A stretch of 64,000 bases of DNA from Euptelea pleiosperma. Lineage: Eukaryota; Streptophyta; Magnoliopsida; Ranunculales; Eupteleaceae. Shown in pieces: positions 35,005-46,927 of this stretch. Location of the stretch: positions 22,074,154-22,138,153 of the forward strand of contig CM068552.1 of assembly GCA_035048495.1 (NCBI GenBank). The letters run 5' to 3'. The position numbers and the translations under genes are program-made. Positions within the stretch are counted from its first letter, which is position 1. Each line of letters opens with the position of its first letter. Under the pieces are notes generated by a model. That model was not told the DNA's origin. It did no database searches and saw only the letters and a list, made by a program, of their open reading frames with translations.

Positions 35005-36045
35005 ATGCCGAAAGAAGGGTTCACTGTGAATAGTCATAGTGACTTAAACAGTGAAGATCAAGGTGATCTTTATACTACTTATCAAAAGCTATATAAAGAA
35101 AGCTTTAGACTAACCAAAGCAAATAAGAAATTGACTAATAGAGTTGAATTTCTTGACTCTGAAAATTCTGCTTGTAAACTAGACAATAATGAATTATCTG
35201 TGCTAGTTGGTCAGCTTAGGGAAGAGAAAAAATCTCTTCAAGAAAGAAATAAGTTTTTGGAATGCGAGTTCCAAACTTGTATGGATGCTAAAATGTCTTT
35301 TGAAAGTGAGCATGAAAAATATGAAACTATTTTTAGACAGCATGAAGAAGAGAAAGCTAGCCTCCAAGACAAAGTTAAATTTCTTGAAATTGAGTATCAG
35401 GAATGTCTAGAGAAGAGGAAGTCACTTGAACTTGATCTAGTTCAACTGAAAAAGGACTTGCCCTATTTTTCAAAGCCCTGAGAAATTAAATGAGATTCTA
35501 AGTGTTGGACAAAGATGTGGAGACAAGCGGAGACTTAGATATGTTGATAATGTTGATACCCCATCATCTTCAGGAACTAAATTTGTAAAAACCAAAGTTC
35601 ATTCCACACCACAAGTTTATCAACCTCGATCCAGACCAGTTATACATGTGCATGTTTGTAATTACTGTAGAGGTAGAGGTCACCTGAGCAAGAATTGCTT
35701 TCAAAAGATGAGAGATACCATGGTTCTTTCAAGAGAAAATCATATGGGAACCAAGGAGATCTACTTCATAAAATGACAGTCTTGCATCAAAAGTCGGATG
35801 CCTTGAGTAAAGAGATTCCTAACCTTATGAAACTCAAGAGCACCCAAACTCAAAGGGCTCTGAATAAGAGGACAAATAAAAAGAAAAATATTGATCCTCC
35901 TTCACCGCTTAAACAAATGGCAAAGAAAAAGAACCCACCTACAAGGTATAAGACCATATGGGTGAGAAAAGAAGGATCGATAAATCTAAATTCTATTTGG
36001 AATGAATTCTTTATGAAGTCTAGTGGCACTTGTCCCATTGATTGA
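35005..36045 (+). pseudogene. Gag remnant of coiled-coil and knuckle only
   Basis: ATG at 35005 opens a 158-codon coiled-coil (KLTNRVEFLDSEN, LREEKKSLQERNKFLECEFQ), related to the coil of the longer gag copies. After a shift at about 35480 the reading gives KLNEILSVGQRCGD and a CCHC knuckle CNYCRGRGHLSKNC (about 35655-35700). A third frame ends KTIWVRKEGS then CPID and a stop at 36045. The DUF4219/capsid part is absent, and nothing like protease follows. It is not known whether the coil protein was made from this start. Confidence 0.7.
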
Positions 36046-37768
36046 ATAATTGTGGTTCTTTACACTATTCTCTATTTTATAATTATATATCTTTTGTGAG
36101 CTTGGTGTGTAGTTTTGTTTTATGATTTTGTTTTCTTCATTGTTTTATAGTTGTGCATTGCATAATTATTTTTAATATGATGGGCATTGACTCTAGAAAA
36201 TTCTAGAACCAGGACTTGGCACAAAGTAAATTGAGACTAGATCATTAGAGAAAACTCTAGAATATTTAGAAGATTAGTCTATTTTACTAATTCTTTAATT
36301 AGTGGATGTTCATAAGTTTTAACTTGTTATTCACATACACACTGACTGACACTAGTTATGACTGAATTTGATTGAGGTAATAAATCTAGTACTTTATGAG
36401 AATCAGGAATAAACTTCTACTTTTCATGACTTCAAATTATTTGTGTTCCTACTTTCAGTTGATTTTAAAATTATAATATAATCGACTGTTAGCCTCCTTG
36501 TGTGATAGTTCTCCATGGAAAGAGCTACCTCAAGTGGATGTGGTAAAATCTGTATGGCCCTGATATATATAAAAATCTGATTACATAATACTGCAGAGGA
36601 TACCATACCGACCGAGTGTGAAAGCTACTAAACTGACCAAGTGTCAAAAGATGAGAACTTGAAAAATAAAATTCTGGTAAAACAAGTGAGTAAGAAATAG
36701 TCAGGTTTGCTACAAAAGTAATGTGAAATCACATTAGCAAATACACTTGTAAATAGAGAGTTAGTGAGAACCTATTAGCTCTAATGATGATTTCATGATT
36801 GGATACAAGATATCTCCAGATTTTGAGTAAAGTATTTAGATTTTTACTAACATCTATCTACCCTAACAAGTGGAACATTAGATCACAGTACACCCACGGA
36901 AAAAGAAATTAAAGATTCAACTAAAGTGTACTAGTTTGACTAACTGGCTCTGATAAATGACCTAAATTGACTGCATTTGAACTATTAAATATTAAACTGA
37001 GTAATTAAGTCTAAAATCTTAGATTTGATATTTGTTTGTGCCAGTTACATTAAAACTCATTATGTATTGTATTTAACTTGACATTTCATGAATTTTAGCA
37101 TACTTCAGATTTGACCTTTTCTGAATTGATCTGATTTTAGTTCTGTGAGTTGATAAATCTTTTCAAAGATGATTTAATTGTTTAAAATTTCATTTGAAAA
37201 AGATTTTTCATTGGTTAGATTTTGTCTGGTTCTGGTTGTATAATTTTTATATTGATATACCAGATATCTATATCATAGATGTATTTAGACTAATATGATT
37301 ACATATTTTTATTGTCTTTATAATTTTGATATATATTTATGCACTTGTTCTTCATGATGATATTCATTGCATGCTTATTATCTGCTTATATTTCTGTACC
37401 TTTGTCAATCTGTGACAAAAAGGGGAAGAGAAAATCATAGATGTAAAAATAAATAGATGTATGAGATAGGGAAGAGAAATTTAGGTGGAGAAATATTTTA
37501 CATTATTTTTTCTAATTTTCTACTTGTGATGTGCATAATTAACTCGCTGCAATATAATGATTTATTGATTGCCAATGATATTACATGGTATGTGTTGTTG
37601 GTAGATTGTGTAGGGAACAGATCAAAAGCTATTTCATTATCTGTTCGATTATTTCCAAGAGAGTGTGAGATAGTGAGTGAATCATGTAAGAGGGTGGGAT
37701 TGTATTTTTATTGTTTATCTTCTATATGATTAAATGTTTCTTGCCACGAAATTGCCAAAGGGGGAAAT
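36046..37768 (+). other. Non-coding internal region with polypurine tracts
   Basis: No ORF is supported. Near the 3' end, GTGACAAAAAGGGGAAGAG (37412-37430) and GCCAAAGGGGGAAAT (37754-37768) are Sirevirus-type polypurine tracts. The second abuts the 3' LTR. Confidence 0.65.
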
Positions 37769-38781
37769 TGTAAGAAATATTTTCATATTCAATTAGGCAA
37801 AGATTCCGTTTGACATAAAAACATTCTTGTAACCATTCCTACAAGCACTAGTGTAGTGTGGAGATGTCGTGGTACGCATACTTCATCGACTATTTGAAGA
37901 CTAGAAGACAGAGACCGCAAGAATTAGACGGTTGATGACAGGAGTCATCTGAGTAACTGTCCATTTGTCAGTTAAAGATAGTGTTCGCTCGATTAAGAAG
38001 GTAAGTGACTTAGTGGCCATAGGAATAGGTTTAAAATGAATAAAATATAATGGTCAAACCTAGTCATTGGAAATACCCGAGTCTGAGTCAAAGATATTGA
38101 CTATTGGGAAAGTCCGATCGATTGGAACTTGTCCAATCGATTGGACATTGCCCAATCAATTGGAGAACTCTGTGTAATCGATTGAAGCTACGAGGTAGAA
38201 ATTTATTTCAGCCCAATCGATTGGAAGACTCTATGAAATCGATTGGAGCTTTCGGGATAAAAACTTATTTGAGTCAAATCGATTGGAGACCTCTGTGTAA
38301 TCGATTGGAGCCTATGGAACGGGAAATATATTAAGGCAAATCGATTAGACACTTATACCCAATCGATTGGACATGGCCCAATCGATTGGACCCAGAGTAT
38401 AATCGATTGGACTTTGCACGAACTCAGTCTTTCTCAGATCCAAAATTCTTAGTTCCACTATCCCACGTTCTACACGACTCGAGGTCACGAATTCTATAAA
38501 TACAACCCTTCTATACATTCTCCAAGCATTGTCTTGTGTGATTATTTGTTTGTATTCCGCTATCTATCTTGATTAGACCAAACGACGAAAAGAAAATATA
38601 CTATGGAGGTATATTCAATTTGAGTCGATTGTGATAATCTTTTATCAAATAACTAAAGCATGCGATTTTGTATCCATACCATAGACGAGTAAAACTGTGT
38701 AGGTATAATTAATTTTTAAATACCTAATCAACCCTTCCTTCTAGGTATATTGGATTAAAAAAATGGACCAATGTTATTTCA
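37769..38781 (+). repeat. 3' LTR of the nested element, internally deleted
   Basis: It runs from TGTAAGAAATATTTTC to ATGTTATTTCA, 1013 bp against 1510 bp for the 5' LTR. After CATTCTCCAAGCA (38528) it jumps to TTGTCTTGTGTG. The sequence after the TATA box, about 0.5 kb, is missing. CCAATCGATTGG motifs lie at 38130-38410. Confidence 0.8.
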
Positions 38782-39080
38782 CCTTAATGGGTGACTTTGA
38801 GAATGTCCTATGCTTCTTTAGCCAATGAACAAGTAGAGATTCTTTGAAACTCATTCTTATCAACCGCATTAAAAATAGCATTTGGCCCTTTGCTATTTAG
38901 ATAATAGCAATCTATGTCCTCTTTGCTCCAGCTGGCTTTTGGTTGAAGAATGATTTTATCTACTATTGCTATTGTGGGTGGTGACCAACCATCCATAACA
39001 GACATCCAAACTATTTCATCAATAGACTTTAGAAAAGCTCTCATCTTAGCCTTCAATAGACATAGTCTTCTCCATCAAAC
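38782..39080 (-). pseudogene. Gag N-terminal part of the composite element
   Basis: A DUF4219-type beginning (LFDGEDY, then shifted MKAKMRAFLKSIDEIVWM) is followed by SVMDGWSPPT and FNAVDKNEFQRIST. The TGG Trp codon after AKEA is now TAG. The reading breaks at ACCCATTAAGG, exactly where the nested element begins, and resumes at 33405. Confidence 0.78.
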
Positions 39081-39195
39081 AATGGAGGTCTGGATGTATT
39101 TCCACATTCTCTTTGTATTTTGATAAATTAATGAAAATGGACTGATTTTACAGGAATCTAAATTCAGGTGATAAAACCTTTAAATAGAATAACCT

Positions 39196-39207
39196 GCTCT
39201 GATACCA
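39196..39207 (-). other. Primer-binding site of the composite element
   Basis: The plus strand GCTCTGATACCA reads TGGTATCAGAGC on the minus strand. It is intact and lies 3 bases from the LTR end at 39211. It is complementary to initiator Met tRNA. Confidence 0.85.
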
Positions 39208-39210
39208 AAT

Positions 39211-40695
39211 TGAAATAACCACCGGTCCATTCTCTTTAATCCAATATACCTAGAAGGGGGGTTGATTAGGTATTTAAAATTAATTAAACCTAAACAGTTT
39301 TACTGGTCTATGGTATGGAAGAAAATCGCATGCCTTAGTTGTATGATAAAAGATTATCACAACCGATTCAAGTCGAATATACTTTCGTGGTATATTTTTT
39401 TTTTCGTTGTTTGTTCTAATCAATATGAATAGCGGAATATAAACAAACAATCACACAAGACAAGAGATTTTTACATGGATCAACGCCACGAATCCACGCG
39501 CACCCTTCCAGCCAAGAAGTCTTATCTGCTTGTTAAGTTTGGTACACCCCAAACCTACTGTCAATCGGCTCCTCCGATCTTGATTTTCAACACTCCCACC
39601 TTTGCAGAAGGTGAAGGATTCAGTACACCATTAACCCCAAGTTGCTCAAAAGGTGTTGCGTCACATTGGTATACTCAGGCTTACTAGGTTGAATATAAAA
39701 GTAGAAAACCTAGGCTGAGTAAATGATCAAGCTCTTGGCTTTGATCAAGAAGAGAACAAGCTCACAAGATGTGAATGGAAAATAAGCTTCTTGCTCTTCG
39801 AATGGACACTCTAATAAATAAAGCATTTGCTTCTCTCTCTTGAAGATTGAGTCACTCTGTGTCTTTGTGTGTGTTTAGAGAAGGCATAGAATGGTTCTAT
39901 TTATAGAATTCCAAGACCCTGAGTCGTGTCGAACGTGGGATGATGGAACCTAGAATTTTGGATATGAGAAAGACCAATTGTGTTCAAGGTCCAATCGATT
40001 GTACACTTGGTCCAATTGATTGGGCCATGTCCAATCGATTGGGGATAAGTGTCCAATCGATTGTGATCAATAAGTTTTTTGTTCCGAAGGCACCAATCGA
40101 TTGCACAGGGTTCTTCAATCAATTTGACATATATAACTTTCTATCCCGAAGGCTCCAATCGATTACACAGAGTCTCCAATCAATTGTACTAAGAAAGATT
40201 TAGTTCCCGAAGGCTCCAATCGATTTCACAAAGTCTCCAATCGATTGTGCTCAAATAAGTTTCTGCATCGTAGTCTCCAATCGATTACACAGTGTCTCCA
40301 ATCGATTGGGCTATGTCCAATCGATTGGGGATATATGTCTAATCGATTGGACTATCCCACTAAGTTAATATAATTGACTTGGACTTGGGTCTGTCCAATG
40401 ACTAAGTTTGACCATTATATTTCATTCATTTTAATCAACTCCTATGGCTACTAAGTCACTTACCTTCCTAATCGAGCGTACACGATCGTTAACTGACAAA
40501 TCGGCAGTTACTCAGATGACTCCTATCGTCAACCGTCTGATTCTTGCTGTCTCTGTCTTTTAGTATTCACGTAGTTGGCAAAGTATGCGTATCACGACAT
40601 CTTCACACTACACTAGTGCTCATAGGAACGATTACAAGAATGTTTTTATGTCAAACGGAATCTTTGTCAAATTGAATATGAAAATATTCCTTACA
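39211..40695 (-). repeat. 5' LTR adjacent to the primer-binding site
   Basis: It runs TGAAATAACC to TTCCTTACA. Relative to the left LTR it lacks about 170 bp after the AGAGATTTTTACATGGATC point near 39479. It carries CCAATCGATTGG motifs at 39990-40350. Immediately beyond it a second, truncated LTR copy begins at 40696. Confidence 0.82.
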
Positions 40696-41732
40696 GAAGA
40701 CCTAAGCTGAGGAAAGGATCAAGCACTTGGCTTTGATTAAGAAGAGGAACAAGCTCACAAGATGTGAATGAGAAATAAGTTTATTGCTCTTCGAAAGGAC
40801 ACTCTAATAAATAAACATTTTCTTCTTTCTCTTTAAGTATAGAGTCACTCTGTGTGTCTGTGTGTATTTAGAGAAGGTATAGAAGGGTTGTATTTATAGA
40901 ATTCATGACCCTGAGTCGTGTAGAACGTGGGAGAGTAGAACCAAGAAATTTGGATCTGAGAAAGATTGAGATCGTGCTAAGTCCAATCGATTGTACTCTG
41001 GGTCCAATCGATTGGGTATTAGTGTCCAATCGATTGGCCTCAATAAAGTTCATGTTTCGTAGGCTCCAATCAATTTCACAGAGGTCTCCAATCGATTGGC
41101 CTCAAATAAGTTTCTGTCCCGAAGCATCCAATCGATTTCACAGAGATCTCCAATCGATTGGACTATGATCATGTTCTATCTCACAGACTCCAATCAATTT
41201 TATAAGTTTGTTCGATCGATTGGGCATTGATCATGTTCTGCCTCGTAGCCTCCAATCGATTTCACAGAGTCTCCAATCGATTGGGCATTAATCATGTTCT
41301 ACTTCGTAGCTTCCAATCGATTTCACAGAGTCCTCCAATCGATTGGGCAATGTCCAATCGATTGGACAAGTTCTAATCGATCAGACTCTCCTATTAGTCA
41401 AACTATTTGACTCAGACTCGGGTCTGTCTTATGACTAGGTTTGACCATTATATTTAATTTATTCATTTTAAACCTATTCCTATGACCACTAAGTCACTTA
41501 CCTTCCTAAGCGAACGTACACGATCTATAACCGACAAATGGGTAGTTCTCAGATGACTCTTGTCGTTAACCGTCTGATTCTTGCTGTCTCTGTCTTTTAG
41601 TCTTCACGTAGTTGGCGAAAATTGTGGACCACGACATCTTTACACTACACCGGTGCTCGTAGAAACGGTTACAACAATGTTTTTATGTCAAACGAAATCT
41701 TTACCAAATTGAATATGAAAATATTCCTTACA
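40696..41732 (-). repeat. Truncated second LTR copy, outer edge of the composite
   Basis: It starts mid-LTR with GAAGACCTAAGCTGAGG and continues to TTCCTTACA, followed by CGGTC. Its sequence is closer to the left LTR (26576-28286) than to 39211-40695: it shares the GAGATCGTGCTAAGTCC, TCAATAAAGTTC and ATTAATCATGTTCT spacers. It is therefore probably the true partner of the left LTR. Confidence 0.8.
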
Positions 41733-41737
41733 CGGTC

Positions 41738-43790
41738 TTCCGACAAAGTTTATACCTTCTCGGACGAATCTTTGCGTCAGTCGGCATTTTATAGGTTATA
41801 TCCGATAAGGCTCTCCCTTTGTCGGCTATCACGTTGCCGTAATCAGATTTACCCGTTTAGCTCTGTTTGTGGATTCGGGCCATAGGGTGTTCCAGCTTGA
41901 AAGTTGGTCACTCCATTATGAGTCTAACGGGTCCTTGGAGTCAGTAGGATATATCCTGCTTCTTTTAGGTGTGGCTACATGTTCCTGACACATGGTAGTA
42001 TCCTAGCCATTCAGAAATAGGGTACCCCACAACAGCCGTATCCAATTACTTTTTCCAGATCTTACCCTATACAGTTGTGTAGCTCCTTGGCCTACACAAC
42101 TGTATCCAATTACTTTTTCCGATCGGATCGATTTGGACCATCAAATCATCATGTGCCATGTATCTCAAAATCAACGGTTGATCTTCTAGATCTAACCCTA
42201 TATGGTTGTGTACCTCTTTAGCCTTCACAACCGTTTCTAATTATTTTTTCTGATCGGATTGATCTGGGTCGTCAAATCATCAGGTGCGATATATCTCAAA
42301 ATCAACCATTGTTCTTCTAGATCTAACCCTATGCAGTTGTGTAGCTCCTTGGCCTACATAACTGTGTCCATTTACTTTTTTCAATCGGATTAATCTTGAC
42401 CATCAAGTCAAACTTTCTCAAATATCTCAAAATTGACTCCATCATTTTAAAATGTAAACACATACGGTTGTAGGGTTTTGAATTCCCCACAATCGAATCT
42501 AATTAGTTTTTTTTATCTGATCGTTGATCAGATTGATATGGGCCCTTAAAATCTTGATCGTCTAATATCTCTTGATCTTCTCCAGCTCTGACAAAAGCAA
42601 ACACATACAGTTGTAGGGTTATCAATTTTACACCATATTATACCGTTTGATTTCTTGATACAACCCTTGGTCGTCCAGATCTGAAGAAAAAGCCCTTATT
42701 TTTAGTACTTTTATGGTGATATCTTGAGATTTGTGTAAACATAATTTGATCGGAGCTGATAAATGTGTTTATTGCACCATTTTACATAAGAATATAGCCT
42801 TGGATTTGCTAAAATGCTGCCTGATCACTTTGATCTGAACCATATCTCAATTTTGAGTTGTTTGATCAACCCTCGATATCTCAAATTTACTCCATCATTT
42901 GAAAATGTAAATAGATACGGTTGTGGGGTTTTTAATTCCTCACAACCATATCCAATTAGTTTTTTTTATTCGATCAATCATGGCCCTTGATTTTTGATTG
43001 CCAGAAATCTTTTGATCTGGTCATCATCTACAAAAAGTAAGGACGTAAGGTTGTATGGTTTTTAATTCACACAATCGTATGTGAATAGTTTCTTGATCTG
43101 ATCCTTGATCAGATTGATCTAGGCCTTTGAATTTTGACCATCAGATTCTTTTCTGATTGCAGCCCCAATAACATTTGTGAAAGTTTCATATTATTTGGAT
43201 CGTTCTTGGATATACTTCATTTGTAAAACTACCATTTTGCCATTTCAACGTTACTATGATATCTCTTTGTCTGAAAAGAATATTACCAATCACCTGGGTG
43301 CATGTTGGTAAAATGTTTGAAGGAATATACGCCAAAACTTTTAGCCATTTGGGAGTACATTTGTATGTACTTCCTTTGTAAACCTATCAACCTCACCCTT
43401 CTAAAGTTACTGCGATATCTCTCGCTATGAAAAGCATCTGACTAATCCGATGAGCACATTTTGGTCAAATGTTTCAAGAAACATAATCGAGAACTTTCAA
43501 CCATTTTGGAGTTCATTTGTATGTACTTCTTTTGTAAACCTACAACTTTTCCCTACCTTGATTTCAACTTTCACTGATATCTAGGGATCTTTACCCTGAA
43601 AACTACTTCTGATTCCATACCATTGTATAATTTGACACAATTATATGGTGTTGATTTGATTACTGACCACTTGTATTCTCTGTTATGCTATTAAGCTTCT
43701 ACTTTAATTATCTCCAATTGGCAATGTAGGTCATTGCGTCCCTTGGTCGTGATTTTCAAAGCGGTCCATATTTCACTATCAACACCTTGT
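41738..43790 (+). repeat. Hairpin-motif array, second location
   Basis: ATACRGTTGTGTAG and CACAACYGTATCCAATTA motifs alternate from about 42030 to 43080 with spacers such as TTTTTCNGATCGGATTGAT and TATCTCAAAATC. The right end CCTTGGTCGTGATTTTCAAAG to TATCAACA (43742-43790) matches 22385-22436 and the inverse of 15153-15200. It is the same unclassified family as 15280-16400 and probably LTR sequence in plus orientation. No coding sequence was found. Confidence 0.55.
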
Positions 43791-45693
43791 TTGGAAACCT
43801 TTTATAAATCTACTTTTTGATTAAAATGTCACTTTAAAAAATTGGCTTATTTTGCAAGAATTGTCAAATTATTGGTATTTTCAATATCTGATATATGTTC
43901 TGATTGGTTGATTGATTACATGAGACATTATATATGATTTATGTTATAATGCATTTTTTGTATTTTAAAATTGTGGTGAATATCTTTGATCAATCATTTT
44001 TGAAAATTATTATTGAGAGTCATTTTACTCAGATGGTTACTCTTCAATGGGAGATAATTTGAATGATCAAACATCGATCATTGTTAAGTTAGCCACTCTA
44101 GTGAATAGTTAGCCACTCATGTGAGTTCTTTCCAATTGATATGAAAGATAGTCTCTATCTAAGGAAAGGGGGACGTATCGTCATTAAACAAGCCTAGTGT
44201 CTCTCCTTCTTTACATGGAGAATTACTTATAGTTGGTTTGATAGAATTTGATTGGTAAGTTTTCGGTAACTGGACTCAGTCAGTCATTGGACTTTACAGA
44301 CTTGATCATTTGGTTTTGGTAAAACCATTACTTCTAAAATATCTTTGATCAATCATGCTTGTGCTATGATCTTGAATGTTTTGACTTTCTGATAGTTTGC
44401 CTTGGATCATTAGTATTTTACGCTAATTCTACCTTTTGCTGATGGATCTTCATATATCTTTCCTAAATGGTTACTTGTTTTAGCCTTCCTTTGTCTATCA
44501 TAATAGAAAGAGATATTATATTTTTTAGAGAGAAAATGTGTTATGATATCTATCTTGCATAATGTTATTTGATCGGTTAGATATTTGGTTAGATTTTGGA
44601 TATATCGTTTGAAAAATTATTTGGTTGAATTTTTCAACACATGCATATCCTCAAACTCTATTAATGTTTGACTTCTTTGAACGAGTTCTTCCCTTAGAAC
44701 ATCATATTTTGGTACATGTATCTATTATACCTCTCTTTTTGGATTTATCTAACTTACTTTGATAGGCTTACTTTTTGGTATCTTATTGAGCTTTCAATAT
44801 ATGGTTATATCATGATGATAATTCTTTATGTCTCACACCTCATTATTGAGTATTTTGACCTATCATATCTATTCAAAATAAAATGGGGGAGTGTTTGGGA
44901 TATTTAGCATTGGTAATATTGGTTGACGTAGTTTGGACTTTTGGGAAGATATTTAAAATTTATACATAGGTAATTTGGCTAATACAACTTTGGTCGTTTG
45001 GCACCTTGGTTTGACCTTTACTGTCAGCTCTTTTTGGACTGTACTATTGGTTCTTGAATTTATGCACCCTCTTTCAAAAACATTTGAAATAATGATGATG
45101 CTACTGTAGACGAGGCCTATGACAGGATGGAGATTTTAGATAATGATGACGAGTAGTGTCATATCTTGCTGGTTTTCTAACACAATTGTTGTCTTGTGTC
45201 ACTTGGTGTTTTGAACCACTTTATCTTGGCATGAATCTTGGACTACTTTTTGATATTTTGTAATATTTTGGCATGTACCTCAGACTACTTTGTGACTGTA
45301 AAAGACTATGATCCTTACAGTATTATATATATTCGTGGTATTTAGGTACTACTTATATTTGATCTTACTTTGATATCATGTTATATTTGATATATTTGCT
45401 GCATTTTTCTTATTTGCTGCATTTATTTGATCTTCTGATCTTGTCTTTCCTTTGTCAATTTCTAACAAAAAGGAGGAGAAAATTGTGGTAACAATGGTTC
45501 AATAAAAGTTGTAACAAGTTATTCTACTAAAAGGAGAGAGTAGACTCGTATCATCATTAAAAGACCTTGCAAAAATGATAATCTAATTTTGGTAAAACCA
45601 TAACTTCAAAAACTTACAACTCTCTTAAAAATCAACTAACCACATACAGAAGGGGAGTAAACACACTATCTGTGTATGTTATCTTTGTCTATG
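43791..45693 (+). other. 3' internal region of Sirevirus-like family F (non-coding)
   Basis: Parts from about 44100 (AAGGAAAGGGGGACGTATCGT) and 45590 (ATTTTGGTAAAACC, AGGGGAGTAAACACACTATC) reappear inverted at 59640-59860 beside a family-F LTR. TTTGTCAATTTCTAACAAAA, followed by AGGAGGAG, at 45452-45478 is the Sirevirus-type polypurine signature. The region continues at 57632 after the Gypsy insertion. No gene was seen. Confidence 0.55.
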
Positions 45694-45698
45694 ATATG

Positions 45699-46861
45699 TG
45701 TGGGTGTCCTATTTTCTGGCAAATGATATGATAACACTTGTACTGGCTACACATGTGCAGTATTAAGAATTGACGCGTGATATTATTCATCGTGGGTGAG
45801 TAAATGCGTCGGAGACATCAACAGAGGCTATAACCATCCCATCGCTGCCATGCAATTCCATTAATGGAAATTTCACGTGTCAAGATGAGACGATCAGAAG
45901 GGAATATCTCGAGGCGGAGTTAATAACAGAATGCATTAACACCTCAACCATTAAATATGTCGGGAAGTATTCAATCTTGCCCGACATATTAATGATAGAT
46001 CATAATGGGATTTCTATTCAGCTAATCCCGACAAGATACAGCGGTTCACATGGTTTGACAAGGGTAGGAGACTTACTTGTCGGGATCTATTTTCATCTCA
46101 TCCCAACAAGGTCAGACAACTTGTTGGATATATATATCCCGACAAGATCAGATGACTTATTTGACGAGATCTATTTTTATTTCATCCCGACAAGGTTAGA
46201 CGACTTACTGGATACCTATATCCAAACAAGATCAAATGACTTGCTTGACGGGATTGATCGTCATCCTATCCCGACAAGTATACATGTTCTAACGAACGAG
46301 GTGAGTATTCTAAACACAGTCAGCTTTTTTACTAATGAATATTGGCCATGTGGCTGTTAGTTGAACTACCACAGTTTCTACCTTTCCTTGTTCGAATATC
46401 TGATACGAAGGATGCCACCTCAGTGCTACTTCAGTTATTTTAGGTATAACCGAATCAAGAAAATCATGATTTAACAAGAAGATTATGTTTTACAAATATA
46501 ATCCATTCAGATCATAACTGACTGATAACGACTGGACACGTGGATGGTGAGTCACGTTAGTTCTAAGGGTATAAATACAAGACCCTTAGGACTGAGAAGA
46601 GGATCTTGCTCTCCAGATCCAGATAGCATAAACTCTGAAACATTTGACTATTTTTCTGAACCTTGTTACCATTCTTAAGCTGACTTGAGCGTCGGAGAAT
46701 TGTCAACAGGTACAATCGCTTCCCATCTGGAGATCATCCTATCCTTCGTGGAGAAGAAAGCAATTTCATCATGGAGAACCAGAGCCGTCTGATCATCATC
46801 AAGATACGAACCGTCTGACCTCGAAGATTGTGTGGGTTAGATCAGATATTTTTCCCCTACA
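45699..46861 (+). repeat. 5' LTR of the Gypsy element
   Basis: It runs from TGTGGGTGTCC to CCCCTACA. TCCCGACAAG and inverse CTTGTCGGGA motifs cluster at 46020-46290, and a TATAAATA box lies at 46570-46577. It lacks about 17 bp present in the 3' LTR near 56806-56822. Confidence 0.9.
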
Positions 46862-46866
46862 TCTTT

Positions 46867-46884
46867 TGGCGCCGTCTGTGGGAA
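46867..46884 (+). other. Primer-binding site of the Gypsy element
   Basis: TGGCGCCGTCTGTGGGAA lies 5 bases after the LTR end. This form is typical of Tat-type elements. The first ten bases fit the 3' end of tRNA-Asp, but the exact primer tRNA was not checked. Confidence 0.75.
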
Positions 46885-46927
46885 ACGATGATAAGTTTTT
46901 CGTTCTAAGAGATATTCTGTTCTAGCA

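Larger units (their letters stand above)
33401..38786 (+). mobile_element. Nested pol-less Sirevirus-like element inserted in gag
   Basis: The body is 33406-38781 (5376 bp) with flanks CCTTC (33401-33405) and CCTTA (38782-38786), a 5-bp target duplication with one change. The order is 5' LTR, primer-binding site, short gag-like coiled-coil ORF, knuckle, WVRK end, 1.7 kb of non-coding sequence, polypurine tracts and 3' LTR. It lacks the capsid part of gag, all of pol and the envelope-like ORF, so it would depend on proteins supplied in trans. Confidence 0.85.
26571..41737 (-). mobile_element. Composite minus-strand Sirevirus-like element with nested insertion
   Basis: Matching CGGTC lies at 26571-26575 and 41733-41737. 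Between them, read right to left: a truncated LTR piece (40696-41732), a complete LTR (39211-40695), a Met-tRNA primer-binding site (39196-39207), gag start (39080-38782), a separate plus-strand element (33406-38781), the rest of gag (33400-31780), non-coding sequence, an envelope-like ORF (30314-28941), polypurine tracts and the 3' LTR (26576-28286). No protease, integrase, RT or RNase H is present. The two right-hand LTR pieces indicate two merged elements. Confidence 0.8.

Noticed and set aside
45977..46360. 127-codon frame with repeated IPTRSDDLLD-like units
   Set aside because: It lies wholly inside the Gypsy LTR and just translates the TCCCGACAAG repeat cluster. The 3' LTR copy does not keep it.
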